From NCBI GenBank assembly GCA_963828855.1, contig CAWHGB010000005.1, forward strand, positions 186,001-250,000: 64,000 nt of DNA. Direction: 5' to 3'. The notes below the pieces were generated by a model. It had not been told where the DNA came from and made no database searches. It worked only from the letters and a program-made list of their open reading frames with translations. Source of the DNA: CAVVEQ01 sp963828855 (GTDB lineage Bacteria; Chloroflexota; Anaerolineae; Anaerolineales; Anaerolineaceae). Every line of letters starts with the position of its first letter. Positions within the stretch are counted from its first letter, which is position 1. Below are positions 36,223 to 45,586 of this stretch, one piece after another. Both the position numbers and the translations under genes were made by a program.

Positions 36223-37050
36223 TTATTTTGCCGGGGTGACAGAAGGCGAGGATTGAGTGGAGATGCCATCCCGCGGGGTGGGAATGGGGAGGCTGCCGCT
36301 GAGGTTATACACTTTCAGGTCGCGGATGCCCGCCGAGACCGGGGTCTGCCCGCTGGAGCGGGCAAAAAATCCCACCCCTCCGCTCCGAAACGCATCGTCA
36401 AAGACGCTGAACTGGTAAATATCATCCACGAAGAAGCGCAGCTCGTCACCGCTGGCCAGCACCCCCAGGCGAAAGGTTTGAGGCGCACCTGGAAGCACCT
36501 GCGGGGAGGGAAACCAATCCTGCAGGACCCCCACAGTTCCTCCACGCACCCGTTCCAGGCGCTGGTAACCGTCGCAGTTTATCTGCCAGCGGTAATAATC
36601 CTGAAAGGTGGTGGTTCGCATGAGCAACCCGAACGAATCCCCGCCGGTGCACAAGCTCGTCTTGAGGGTGGCTTCCAGGTAGAAATCCGAGAGGGTTGGA
36701 TTATTTCGCTGGCTGAAGAGATACCCGTTGGCTCCCGCGAGCGATATGGCGAGTTCCGGGCTGACGATCACCACCTGTCCGGAGGGACGCTTTAGGGATT
36801 GCCAGAGGGAGGGTTCCGAAAAATCGTCCTGGAAAGCGAGATCGCCAATGCCGGTGCGCATCTCGGGGGTGGGTGTGATCGCTCTGGTGGGGAAGGGTGT
36901 GTGCGTTGGGGTGGGCGGGAACCACACCACCGTGGGCGAGGGGATGGGGCTGGGGGAGGCTGTGGGGGTTGGGAGCTCCTCCACGGGTGTGGCGCAGCCA
37001 GCAGCAAGCGGCAGCAATAGAAGGAACAGAACCAGAAGGTGATTTTTCAC
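36223..37050 (-). CDS. Lipoprotein with laminin-G/concanavalin-like domain
   Basis: A 275-residue exported lipoprotein. A signal peptide with lipobox LAAGC (Cys near residue 19) is followed by a Thr/Pro-rich linker (about 25-65), then a beta-rich domain beginning FQDDFSEPSLWQSL and containing WQINCDGYQRLERVRG and LRFFVDDIYQFSVFD. These resemble the concanavalin-like 3-keto-disaccharide hydrolase/LamG folds common in Chloroflexota lipoproteins. No catalytic residues are evident. The start is GTG 37050. Function unknown; probably a surface glycan-binding protein. Confidence 0.75.
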   Translation of the reverse strand: MKNHLLVLFLLLLPLAAGCATPVEELPTPTASPSPIPSPTVVWFPPTPTHTPFPTRAITPTPEMRTGIGDLAFQDDFSEPSLWQSLKRPSGQVVIVSPELAISLAGANGYLFSQRNNPTLSDFYLEATLKTSLCTGGDSFGLLMRTTTFQDYYRWQINCDGYQRLERVRGGTVGVLQDWFPSPQVLPGAPQTFRLGVLASGDELRFFVDDIYQFSVFDDAFRSGGVGFFARSSGQTPVSAGIRDLKVYNLSGSLPIPTPRDGISTQSSPSVTPAK

Positions 37051-37118
37051 GCAGAATATCCGTATAAATTGTAATATGAGACCTAAAAAAGTGCCGCGGA
37101 AAGGGCGGATTCCAATAA

Positions 37119-37127
37119 TGTTATAAT
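37119..37127 (+). promoter_or_regulatory. Extended -10 directly before the first LysM gene
   Basis: TGT followed by TATAAT (37122-37127), 9 bases before ATG 37137 with no ribosome site between. Confidence 0.55.
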
Positions 37128-37136
37128 CTTTTCGTC

Positions 37137-38003
37137 ATGAAAGCCAAGCGGATCGCCATTCTGACACTGATCGGCATCCTGGCGGGTGCCTTCCTTCTCA
37201 GTCTGCCGGGGATCGACCAACGGCGAACGGGTGCTCGCCGAGGCGTTTTTCTTTACACCCACCCCGGGGCCAGACGGCAAGATCATTTATATCGTACGGG
37301 ATAATGACTCCTGCCTCTCCATCTCGTTGAAAGAACGGCGTATCCAGCGACCAGATCACCCAGCTCAACCAGTTGAAACCAGCCGAATGCGCACCAGGCG
37401 CTACGCTGGAACCGGGCAGGCAGTTGATCCTGGCCATTGTCGAAGTTTTACCCACCCCTACCTTCACCAGCACCCCCAGCGGGCCGACCCCCACACCCTT
37501 CAACGGGAATGGCAAGGCCTGCTTTATCCTGTTCGAGGATCTGAACGGGAATGGGCTCCAGGATGCCGGCGAGGGGTTCGTCACTGGCGGAACGGTGGGC
37601 GTTGTGCTGCCGGAAAACTCCAACCAGCCCTACAATTACTTCACCCTTCCCGATAGCGGGCAGCCGGCTTCGGCCATCACCGGGGCAAGCAACCAGCCGG
37701 TCTGCATCGACGGACTGCCGGAAGGCGACTATATCCTCACCGCCACCCTGCCGCAATCCTTCCAGGCTTCAACAAACCTGATCTACCCCGCGAAGATCCA
37801 GGCCGGGCAGACCCTGCTGGTGCGTTTTGGTGCAGTCCCCCCGGCAGCCCTCCCCCGTCGAATGGCGGTGGATCCAAGCGCAGCCCGGTGCTGCCACTGG
37901 TCTTTGGCGGCGTTCTGGTGCTCGTGGGCGCAGGTTTGGGTGCCTACCTTGTATTCCTCCGCCGCGCGAACCGAAAAAACCTCCCAAAAATGCGCAACCC
38001 TGA
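37137..38003 (+). CDS. LysM plus SdrD/Cna-B-like anchored surface protein, copy 1 (frameshifted)
   Basis: About 288 residues when frames are joined. Start MKAKRIAILTLIGILAGAFL is a signal or anchor helix. A LysM-like domain follows (IYIVRDNDSCLSISLKN), then a Thr/Pro linker (VLPTPTFTSTPSGPTPTP), then an SdrD/Cna-B-type beta domain (FEDLNGNGLQDAGEGFV, CIDGLPEGDYILTATLP), a C-terminal helix (LVFGGVLVLVGAGLGAYLVF) and a Lys/Pro tail. At least four single-base shifts occur (near 37200, 37335, 37865, 37970). The second copy starts inside its last codons. Proteins of this layout are probably wall-bound and exposed. Confidence 0.7.
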
Positions 38004-38806
38004 ACCCAGGCGAAGGATAATCCTCACCGTACTGCTCGGATTGGTGATCCTGCTGGGGATTCTGCCTTTCCAGGTTTCCACCGGTTTCGGGCAGGCCGTG
38101 GAGCCCATGCCCACCGCCGGGGTGGACGGGCGCATGATCTATAAGGTTCAACCCGGGTGATAGCTGCATCTCCATCTCTGTCCGCTTCGGGGTGGATTAC
38201 AAGACCCTGCTGGCAAACAACAACCTCACCGCGGAGGATTGTGCCGCACTGATCGTCGGGCGGGAGATCCTCCTGGGTGTCGTTATCCGGTCCCACCGCC
38301 ACGCCGCTGCCCACCAATCTGCCGCCCACGCCCATCCCCCACGCCCACCATCACCACCGGACGCATCTGCGTGATCTTGTTCGAGGATATCAACGGCGAT
38401 ACGCTCTTCGAGACCAATGAGAACCCATCGCAGGCGGAGCGATCAGCATCACCAACCGGCTTGGGACGGTTTCGCTCACCGGGGTTTCGAAATCCGAAGC
38501 TGGATGCCGCTGGCGATTGGGTGCCGACTTGTTTTGAAGGCATCCCCGAGGGGGATTACAACGTCAGCATGGCCATCCCTGAGGGATTCAACGCCACCAT
38601 GAACACGAATTACCCGCTGCTACTGCGGGCGGGTGATGACACCATCCTGGATTTCGGTGCGCAATACAGCTCCCTGGGGCAGCCGCTGGAGGATCCAGCC
38701 CAGGACGCGCTCCCCGCTGCTGGCAGTGCTGGGTGCCATCTGCATTCTGGCCGGGGTGGGGCTGGCCATCTGGCGCGGGTTCCTCTTTATCTCCAAACGG
38801 GATTGA
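37990..38806 (+). CDS. LysM plus SdrD/Cna-B-like anchored surface protein, copy 2 (frameshifted)
   Basis: A paralog of the preceding gene with the same order of parts, about 271 residues. N-terminal helix (RRRIILTVLLGLVILLGI), LysM (MIYKVQPGDSCISISVRFG, then DYKTLLANNNLTAEDC), Pro/Thr linker, SdrD-like domain (RICVILFEDINGDTLFETNE, then CFEGIPEGDYNVSMAIPEG), and a C-terminal helix (LLAVLGAICILAGVGLAIW) with a short basic tail. At least three or four base shifts occur (near 38155, 38290, 38430-38510, 38705). ATG 37990 overlaps the end of copy 1, so the pair is likely co-translated. Confidence 0.7.
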
Positions 38807-38839
38807 GTATTTCTCCTGCGCTTGTGAAAAGACATCCAG

Positions 38840-38923
38840 GCGTAGGGCGGGAACGGTTTTTGTTCCCGCCATCAATCACCGTCGATAATATATTGCCAGC
38901 CGCGACATGTGTCCGCCCTACGC
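38840..38923. repeat. 84-bp element with 11-bp terminal inverted repeats
   Basis: GCGTAGGGCGG at 38840-38850 is inverted as CCGCCCTACGC at 38913-38923. Inside, GGCGGGAAC and GTTCCCGCC (38846-38854, 38862-38870) form a second hairpin. The form is like a small non-coding palindromic element. It has no open frame. Confidence 0.65.
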
Positions 38924-38960
38924 AATGCAGATCGAACCAAGCTTATTCATGATGGCCGTG

Positions 38961-39020
38961 AATCACTCTCAAATCTCGATGAGTGATTATTACGTAGGGG
39001 CGCACGGCGTGCGCCCCTAC
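38961..39020. repeat. Two hairpins, including a 12-bp perfect palindrome
   Basis: AATCACTC and GAGTGATT pair at about 38961-38988. GTAGGGGCGCAC and GTGCGCCCCTAC (38994-39005 and 39009-39020) pair perfectly around a 3-base loop. The second is a member of the GTAGGG palindrome family. Confidence 0.7.
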
Positions 39021-39056
39021 TTTCGACGATCGGTTCGATCAGAAATCCAAAGATTA

Positions 39057-39657
39057 TCAGGCGTAGCGTTCTTCGCGCCAGACATTGGCGTCGTTGTGAT
39101 AACCCGCCTGCTCCCAGAACCCCGGGTGATCCTCGCTGGTGAATTCCAACCCCCGCAGCCACTTGGCGCCTTTCCAGAAATAGGGGGTTTCCAGCTCCGG
39201 CTTACCGGGAATGGCGCCGACGATCCCGCGCAGCGGGAAGCCGTGCTCGGGGCTGAGCGGCTGGCCGTTGATAGTGCGTGGCCAGCAGGAAATTTTCCGC
39301 GCGGACGACTGGAGAGCGGCAGGTTGGCGGTGAAACCGAATTCAGCGTGCTGAATGACGTGGGTGCAGGTGGGCAGAGATCTCCAGCAGACCTTCATCGC
39401 ACAGGGTCTGGATGCTCACGCCCTCCCACTCGGTATCCAGCAGGCTCCAGCGGGTGACGCAGTGGATATCCATCACCAGGCGGGTGCGCGGCAGGGCGGA
39501 GAACTCCTCCCAGCTCGAGGCTGCGCGGAGTTTTCACCTCCCCCCACAGGCGGAGATCCCATCCGGCGAGGTCGGTTTTAGGCACGGGCCCGTAATGCAG
39601 CACGGGGAATTTCCGTGCCAGGGATTGCCCGGGGGGAATTCGTTCTGGGTTTGGCAT
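39057..39657 (-). CDS. Sulfite-oxidase-like molybdopterin oxidoreductase (frameshifted)
   Basis: About 200 residues when joined. It contains the SUOX-type molybdopterin core without a signal peptide: PVLHYGPVPKTDLAGWDLRL, WEEFSALPRTRLVMDIHCVT (the cysteine is the probable molybdenum ligand), THVIQHAEFGFTANLPLS, and ending PEHGFPLRGIVGAIPG and KWLRGLEFTSEDHPGFWE. Small family members like this are widespread and mostly uncharacterised. At least three base shifts (near 39525, 39370 and 39280) break it. No heme or membrane partner gene is adjacent. Divergent from the histidine kinase. Confidence 0.8.
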
Positions 39658-39707
39658 GATAACTCCTCGAATAATTGCGTATCAAAAATTATACCGCCCA
39701 CCGGCTC

Positions 39708-39735
39708 TGATATAATTGGACTGAATCGGTATAAT
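39708..39735 (+). promoter_or_regulatory. Two possible -10 boxes of the histidine kinase gene
   Basis: TGA-TATAAT (39708-39716, extended -10) and TATAAT (39730-39735) precede ATG 39763 by 46 and 27 bases. Confidence 0.45.
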
Positions 39736-39762
39736 TCATCCTGTTCTACTGATTCCCAAACC

Positions 39763-41444
39763 ATGACCATTCAAACCCAGGAACCTCTGGCAACCCGGCT
39801 GACCGAACTGGATAAATCCGGTCTGGAGCTGCTCACTGCCAGGTCCACCGACACGCTTTTCAAGAAGATCGTGGAGGTTGCCTGCCGCCAGTTGGATGCC
39901 TCCTACGCGTTCATGAACGTGCGCGGGGATGATAACAACACCGAGGAGGTGGTCACCTTCGGGCTGGCGCGCAAGGACCTGCAGAAAGCGCTTTCCGGCA
40001 GCCTCACGCAGGTGCTCTGCGCGGAACTGCGCCAATCCACAACCCCCAAACGCAAGAAGAACCCCCTCACCAAGACCGGCAGCCTGCCGAGCGATGCCTC
40101 CGGTATCCGCTCCGCGCTTGGCGCGCCCATCCGCCAGGCGGAAAAATCGCTGGGCGAGATCGTGTGCGTCAATAAGCGCGGGCGCGGACCAGTTCACCGG
40201 TGAGGATGAAAAAGTGATGGGCGCACTGGCATCCTATGCCGCGGCAGCCATCACCAACACGCGCGTGTATGCCAAGCTGGTATCGCGCGGCAAGGAGCTG
40301 GTGCGGCGCAACGAGAACCTGGCGCTGCTCAACCAGCTGGCTGTCACCCTGGGCACCTCCTCCGAGATCAGCGAGATCCTCGACGAGGCTCTGAAAAAGG
40401 TGATGGAATACCTGCGCCTGGATGTGGGCGAAGTGTACCTGCGCCAGGAGGAAAGCAAGACCCTGAAGAAGATCATCCACCAGGGCGGTGCGGCGGATGC
40501 GCTCTGGACCCAGGATCAATACGCTTTCGGGCAGGGGCTACGTGGGCACCACCGCGCGCTATAACGAACCGCGGGTCATCCGGGTGGACGCGGAGGATAC
40601 TTCTGCGCAGTTCCACCCATCCATCCTGGAGGGGTGCTTCCACGAGATCGCCTGTTTTCCGCTCACCGGGCGCAAGGGACCGGTGGGGGTGCTGTGCGTT
40701 GGTGCCTGCCAGCGCAGCAACCTGGATGAGACCGAGCAGCAGTTCCTCTCCGCCATCAGCACCTGGATCGGGATGGCCATCGAAAACATCCTGCTCAACC
40801 TCAAGGCAAGGCGCCTGGCGATCCTGGAGGAACGCGAACGCATCGGCATGGACCTGCACGACGGCATCATCCAATCCCTCTACGCGGTGGGGCTGAACCT
40901 GGAGAACGTGAGCCTGACCATCGACGAATCCCCGATGGAAGCCAGGAAGCAGATCAACCGCTCGATCGGCGACCTGAACACCGCCATCCGCGATATCCGC
41001 TCCTACATTCTCGACCTGCGCCCGCACCAGCTATATCGACGAATCGCTGATGGAGGGCATCCAGCGCCTGATCCTGGAATTCAAGGTGAACACCTCCTGC
41101 GAAGTCTACCTGCAGGGGCCGGCCTGCAGGGCTGGAAGACCTTGGGAAAATCGCAGGCGCTGGCACTCTTCCATATCTGCCAGGAAGCCCTGGCAAATAT
41201 CGCCAAGCATGCCCACGCTAAAAAAGTGGAGGTGATCCTCTGGCTGGTGAGCGACCGGGCGCTGCTGGAGATCAAGGACGACGGGCGCGGGTTCGATACG
41301 AAGCAGGTACGCACCAGCATCGGGCATGGGCTGGCCAACATGCAGACGCGCGCCAGCAATGCCGGCGGCGAGGTGGATCTCAGCTCCGAGCCGGGCAAGG
41401 GCACCTCGGTGCTGGCCTGGGTGCCGCTGGTGCTGGAGGAATGA
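39763..41444 (+). CDS. GAF-domain sensor histidine kinase, NarL/LiaS type (frameshifted)
   Basis: About 558 residues when joined. Two GAF-like sensor domains occupy roughly residues 10-150 and 180-345. The HisKA_3 dimerisation helix follows with ILEERERIGMDLHDGIIQSL, where the His of DLHD is the phosphorylation site. The HATPase domain contains ALFHICQEALANIAKHAHA (N box), IKDDGRGFD (G1) and GHGLANMQTRA. No membrane segment is present, so it is a cytosolic sensor of unknown ligand. Base shifts occur near 40187, 40535, 41033 and 41122. No response regulator is adjacent. Confidence 0.85.
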
Positions 41445-41467
41445 TCCTAGGTTGGGGAGTACCGCTG

Positions 41468-41488
41468 CCTGCCGAACGGCAGGTTTTT
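41468..41488 (+). terminator. Intrinsic terminator after the kinase
   Basis: CCTGCC-GAAC-GGCAGG followed by TTTTT, 23 bases after the kinase stop. Confidence 0.85.
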
Positions 41489-41513
41489 GGTTTAATTGGG
41501 TAAAATTATCCCC

Positions 41514-42270
41514 ATGGATTCCGAAACACACAAAGCACCGCTTGCAGCCCTCGGCCAAAGCCGCCGAGCGGGGGGAGCCCTCGTACGTGTGGCGCGCGGG
41601 CCAGGAACGGCGCCTGGAGATGATCAAAAAAGCAGCCGGGGAGCGGTTGCAGGGAACCATCCTCGAAAACGGCTGCGGGGTGGGCATGTACCTGAAACGC
41701 CTGAGCACCGAGGCTGCGTTTGCAGTCGGGTTGGAGATCGAGCTCCCGCGCGCCCGGGAGGCCGCCGCGCAGAAACTGGTGGTTCTGAACGGCGCGGGAG
41801 AATCACTGCCCTTTGACGACGATAAATTCGACCTGGTGCTAAGCCACGAAGTGCTGGAGCACGTGGCGGATGACCGCCGCTGCCTGGAGGAGATCGTGCG
41901 GGTGCTGAAGCCAGGTGGCAGGCTGGCGCTTTTTGTGCCCAACCGAGGGTATCCCTTCGAGACACACGGCATCTACTGGCGGGGGAAATACCATTTCGGA
42001 AACAAGTTCGGGGTCAATTACCTGCCGCGAAAATGGCGGGACAAGTTCGCCCCGCACGTGAGAGTGTATTCGGGGAAGGATCTGGAAAAACTGATGATTG
42101 GGCTACCGCTTAAGGTGGTCGAGCGCACAGTGATCTTTGGCGCGTACGATAACATCATCGCGCGAAACCGGACACTCGGGAAGGCGTTGAAACGGTTCCT
42201 ACAGTGGCTGGAAAAAACCCCTCTGCGCAGTTTAGGATTATCGCAGTTTTGGGTTATTGAAAAAACCTAA
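41514..42270 (+). CDS. Class I SAM-dependent methyltransferase (one frameshift)
   Basis: About 251 residues, starting MDSETHKAPLAAL at ATG 41514; one extra base near 41558 shifts the frame. SAM motif I is ILENGCGVGMYLKRL (about residues 50-64), motif II ends FAVGLEIE, and motif IV is FDLVLSHEVLEHVADD with VLKPGGRLALFVPNRG following. This is the Methyltransf_11 type. The substrate is unknown. It follows a terminator and a TAAAAT box only 7 bases upstream, so it probably has its own leaderless promoter. Confidence 0.85.
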
Positions 42271-42273
42271 GAT

Positions 42274-42951
42274 TCAGATTCCTGTATGCCTCGCCAGCTC
42301 TCGGTATTGGCAGAACTTGCAATCCGGGGAGGCTTCCGGGGGTTCGGGCTCCGCGAGCACCGCGATCACCCCATCCATAAAACTCAGAAAAGCCCCTTCA
42401 TCCCGCTGCAGTGGCTGCCAGCCGAAGTGACCGTGCAGAGCGAGCTCGCCATCATCCGCGAATTTCATCGTGTGGGGGGAGTAATACGCCAGCCCCAGGT
42501 GGGTGATGGGGGAACGGGCTAATTTTCCAGCCAGGGGGTGTTCCAGGCAGTAGGCGTAGGCTTCCAGTTGGCGGGCGTAGAAGGCGATATGGGCTTCCTT
42601 CGCCTCGGAGGTCTTGAAATCCACGATACCGAAATCGCCGTTATCGAATTCCAGCAGGGCGTCGAATTTGCCGGCGAAATAGATGGGCAGGTCGAACCCC
42701 GGTCGCGTGACCGGCTGCGAGACGATGAACTGCTCTGAGAAGTAAAATTTTCCCGGGGGAAGATCGGGCGAGAGCTCCTGCACCGATCGGTCGCGGTAAT
42801 GATTCTTCATCGCCCGGTCGATGCTGCTGAAGATCGATGGAAACGGAGCGGAAGGACGGGTAAGCATCCCTTTGGCTTTTAGGTAAAAGCAGCGCGGGCA
42901 TTCATCCCACAAAAAAGTAAGTTCCGACGGGCTGAGCTTGAGTGCGTCCAT
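42274..42951 (-). CDS. RecB/Cas4-like PD-(D/E)XK nuclease family protein
   Basis: A 225-residue soluble protein. KLSPSELTFLWDECPRCFY carries N-terminal cysteines. The nuclease core is FAGKFDALLEFDNGDFGIVDFKTS (GKFD, then D-F-K), followed by YARQLEAYAYCLEH, the Q-x-x-x-Y motif. A C-terminal CKFC pair completes a possible four-cysteine Fe-S site, as in Cas4 and AddB. It is intact, unlike the split pair at 33930-34696, and is only distantly similar. It follows the methyltransferase gene by 19 bases. The role is probably DNA-end processing. Confidence 0.8.
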   Translation of the reverse strand: MDALKLSPSELTFLWDECPRCFYLKAKGMLTRPSAPFPSIFSSIDRAMKNHYRDRSVQELSPDLPPGKFYFSEQFIVSQPVTRPGFDLPIYFAGKFDALLEFDNGDFGIVDFKTSEAKEAHIAFYARQLEAYAYCLEHPLAGKLARSPITHLGLAYYSPHTMKFADDGELALHGHFGWQPLQRDEGAFLSFMDGVIAVLAEPEPPEASPDCKFCQYRELARHTGI

Positions 42952-42970
42952 AATCCCTCCTTAGGATTGA

Positions 42971-43862
42971 TTATTTGAGCCGGAAATCGTAGATGCCGCC
43001 CTTCACGGGGTAGATCTTGTGGCAGCGGGGGCAGTTGAGCTGCAGGGGAGTATCCTCCAGCGGACCAAAGCCGCAGTTGGGGCATTTGAAATATCGAGTT
43101 GGAAGCCGCTACCGCGACAGGACCGCTCAAAGTCTTTGAGCGGGTGAACACGCTGGGGGAAAGCTGAAAGAGGTTCCCGGTGGGCTGCAGGATGGAATCC
43201 ATCCACACCAGGGACTTGAGCGGCAGGTGTTTTTTTAAAAACCCGGTGCGGAAATGGCTGACGGTGCGGGTCTTTTCCAGGCGGAAGCCGGCATCCGCGA
43301 GCCACCTGCGGATGGCCCTGGGATGAAAATCGAAGTTCAGCTCGGCGAATTCCACCGGTTCCAGCGAGAAGGGATCCCATGATTGCCGCCGCAGCCAATA
43401 TCTCATAATTGCCTTCAAATTACGTTTATTGGCATATTCTAGGATGAAGCAGGCATTTTTTTGGAGGGTGCCCTGCACCTGCTCCAGTGCCTGGCGGGGG
43501 TTGGCCATGTGGTGGAGGGTGCGGATCATGGTGGCGCAATCGAAGGCACCGGGCATGAAGGGCAGCCGGTAGATATCTGCGGCAACGAAGCGGTAGCAGG
43601 TTTTCTTCCCCAGGCGCTTCTGGGCGTGTGCCAATTGACTGACTGAATAATCCAGCAGGACGATCTGCTTGAAATCCACATAGCGCAGGGTATTGCGCCC
43701 CCCGCCCGCGCCAAGCTCCAACAGGCGCGCTCCACCCTGCGGCAGCAGGGAGCCAAGCGCGATGGATTCAACCTCGTCCTCGTAGGCGCGACCGCCCTGC
43801 TCCCAGAAGGAAGTGGGGTAATCGGAGCCTTCGTAACTGCAAATGGGTGGAGTTTCGGTCAT
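42971..43862 (-). CDS. Methyltransferase with C-terminal zinc ribbon (one frameshift)
   Basis: About 296 residues. Starts MTETPPICSYEGSDY. SAM motif I is ARLLELGAGGGRNTLRY (about residues 45-61); then RFVAADIYRLPFMPGAFD and MIRTLHHMANPRQAL. One extra base near 43101 leads into a C-terminal zinc ribbon: FKCPNCGFGPLED and LNCPRCHKIYPVKGG, ending FRLK at 42971. The ribbon resembles the Trm112-like tail of some methyltransferases. The substrate is unknown. The ATG lies just 6 bases after the terminator-like end of the SRP RNA gene on the same strand. Confidence 0.82.
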
Positions 43863-43867
43863 GGGGG

Positions 43868-43983
43868 AAAAGTACGCCTGAACAGGTTTGCCGGCGGCGC
43901 CCAGAGGTGCCTCCTTACCGATGCTTCCTCTCGGACCTGTCGGGGTTCGGGGGTTTCTGCCGCGCCGGTCCCGCCCAGGCGCC
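43868..43983 (-). ncRNA. ffs: Small (4.5S-type) signal recognition particle RNA
   Basis: On the minus strand the stretch reads CCGAACCCC-GACAGGTCCGAGAGGAAGCA, followed by CGGTAAGG and then GGGCGCCGCCGG. GGTCC...AGGAAGCA is the conserved Ffh-binding domain IV of bacterial SRP RNA (the usual form is GGTCCGGAAGGAAGCA; here the tetraloop reads GAGA-like). The flanks pair: CGCCTG near the 5' end with CAGGCG near the 3' end, giving a 105-110 base hairpin. TACTTTT follows as a terminator. A -35/-10 promoter lies just upstream. Together the sequence, fold and promoter make this assignment strong. Confidence 0.88.
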
Positions 43984-43988
43984 GGATA

Positions 43989-44017
43989 AGGATACTCCAA
44001 GGCAGGATGGATGTCAA
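43989..44017 (-). promoter_or_regulatory. Consensus-like promoter of the SRP RNA gene
   Basis: On the minus strand TTGACA (44017-44012), a 17-base spacer and TATCCT (43994-43989). This is the only perfect TTGACA with 17-base spacing that I found, as expected for an abundant stable RNA. Confidence 0.8.
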
Positions 44018-44044
44018 TAAATGGATAAACCCATCATAATAATA

Positions 44045-45586
44045 TTATGGAATTATACAAGCCGGAGAATCTTCGAAAGTCTCTTTATCAAGATTGAAGC
44101 TACGATCTTGCAATTTCCCAAAATGGGTACCAAAAAACTGATCGAAAATGACCCTGAAGGAATTTACGGGTGATATTGTTTGACTAAGGTCTGAGTAATC
44201 ACCACCAGGAAAATAATATGCGCTAAAGATTTTGTTTCGCTCATTCTGTGTAAATCCATGGTCACCCATAATTACAATTATCGGCGGGGTGGAAGAATCA
44301 GCTAATATCTTTTTGAAGATTGATAATACCTGGTCATCTATGTACTCAACCTGACCTGCGTAACCTTCTTTTTCGTGAATCGCATCAATTGGAAGTGCGT
44401 TTTTCCCTTCCCAATAACCCGGATCAGTGCGCAAGGTTCCATCGCCAGCGAATACGAACGGGATGTGGGGGACAAGGATATGGGAGAAAACGAATTTCGG
44501 TTCATTGATCTTGGGTACTTCAGCAAGATTTTTCAGATTGAACCTGACCAATTCGATATGTTCTTTCCAGGGATGGTTCAACTCGGACATCTTGTTGATT
44601 TGCTCCCGGTTTCGAAATTCACGATAAGGGAGGAGCGCAGTGCTATCAATCAACATGGATTCGAATGGAGATATGGATCGGAGAGCAAGATTGCTTCTGG
44701 TTGGGCTGATGTAATAATCCGCATCTTCCAGTTCACTCCAGGGATATTCCGTCTCAAACGCAACTGTTTTATACCCTAGTTTTTGTAGATTCGTTCGGAC
44801 AAAGCTTTGTTTTAGCAAGGAGGATTGTGCGTCCTCGGAGGAAAGTTTGAAATCCGTTGCGATTTGATCAAGATAATCCAAATTGAGCGTGGACGTGATT
44901 GAACCGGAGGTTTCACCATAATTGGACCGGCTGCACTTCGCCACGAAAAAACCCAGATCCTCCAATGCTTGAATAAATGCGGTGTCATCGTATCCATAAA
45001 CTTCATTTAGAACATCACTCCGAGTGTGCATATCGAGAACGATGTAATAAATATCCGGAAAAGTTTTCCCTTGTGGTGGTTGCAAAATTGTTGGGCTCGT
45101 TGAAGCCTGTTTAACTTTTTCGTTTGCGATTACCACTTTTCCTTGAGAGAAGGCGATCTGGGTAAGTGAGATACCTACCAGTAGGATACTAGCCCAATTT
45201 AAAATCCTGGTAATTGGCACAATATCCTTAAATTTATAAAACACCCCCAATACCCCTAAAATAAATAGAACCAGATAGAAGAAAAGCAGGAAACGATGAT
45301 GACCCAACCCACCCAGACTTTTAGATGTTTCCAAAAAATGATATAGATGGCCATAGGAAAAAAATAGGATCAGGAAGAGTGTGACGATCAATCCAGTTTT
45401 TTTGAAATTCTTTACAAACAGATTGATTACCAGAAAAATCACCATGCAACTAGCCAGGGAGATTAATATGGGTCTGATGAAAACAGTCGGTGATACTTGC
45501 TGGATATTCACGGAATACAGTGCAAGGACAGGGTAGATGCTGAATAAAAATGGATGGAGGGGGAATCTTTTCATCGAAGAGATCAT
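44045..45586 (-). CDS. Sulfatase-fold membrane hydrolase/transferase
   Basis: A 513-residue protein. Four or five N-terminal membrane helices (residues 8-150) precede an extracellular alkaline-phosphatase-superfamily domain. PDIYYIVLDMHTRSD holds the first metal aspartate, SNYGETSGSITSTLNLDYL is the likely nucleophile region, and IVIMGDHGFTQNE holds the second metal Asp-His. The layout resembles LTA synthase or phosphoethanolamine transferases, but the substrate is unknown. Base composition is more AT-rich than its neighbours, hinting at transfer. Its ATG overlaps the mutS2 stop (ATGA), so it is translationally coupled to mutS2. Frame intact. Confidence 0.8.
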   Translation of the reverse strand: MISSMKRFPLHPFLFSIYPVLALYSVNIQQVSPTVFIRPILISLASCMVIFLVINLFVKNFKKTGLIVTLFLILFFSYGHLYHFLETSKSLGGLGHHRFLLFFYLVLFILGVLGVFYKFKDIVPITRILNWASILLVGISLTQIAFSQGKVVIANEKVKQASTSPTILQPPQGKTFPDIYYIVLDMHTRSDVLNEVYGYDDTAFIQALEDLGFFVAKCSRSNYGETSGSITSTLNLDYLDQIATDFKLSSEDAQSSLLKQSFVRTNLQKLGYKTVAFETEYPWSELEDADYYISPTRSNLALRSISPFESMLIDSTALLPYREFRNREQINKMSELNHPWKEHIELVRFNLKNLAEVPKINEPKFVFSHILVPHIPFVFAGDGTLRTDPGYWEGKNALPIDAIHEKEGYAGQVEYIDDQVLSIFKKILADSSTPPIIVIMGDHGFTQNERNKIFSAYYFPGGDYSDLSQTISPVNSFRVIFDQFFGTHFGKLQDRSFNLDKETFEDSPACIIP

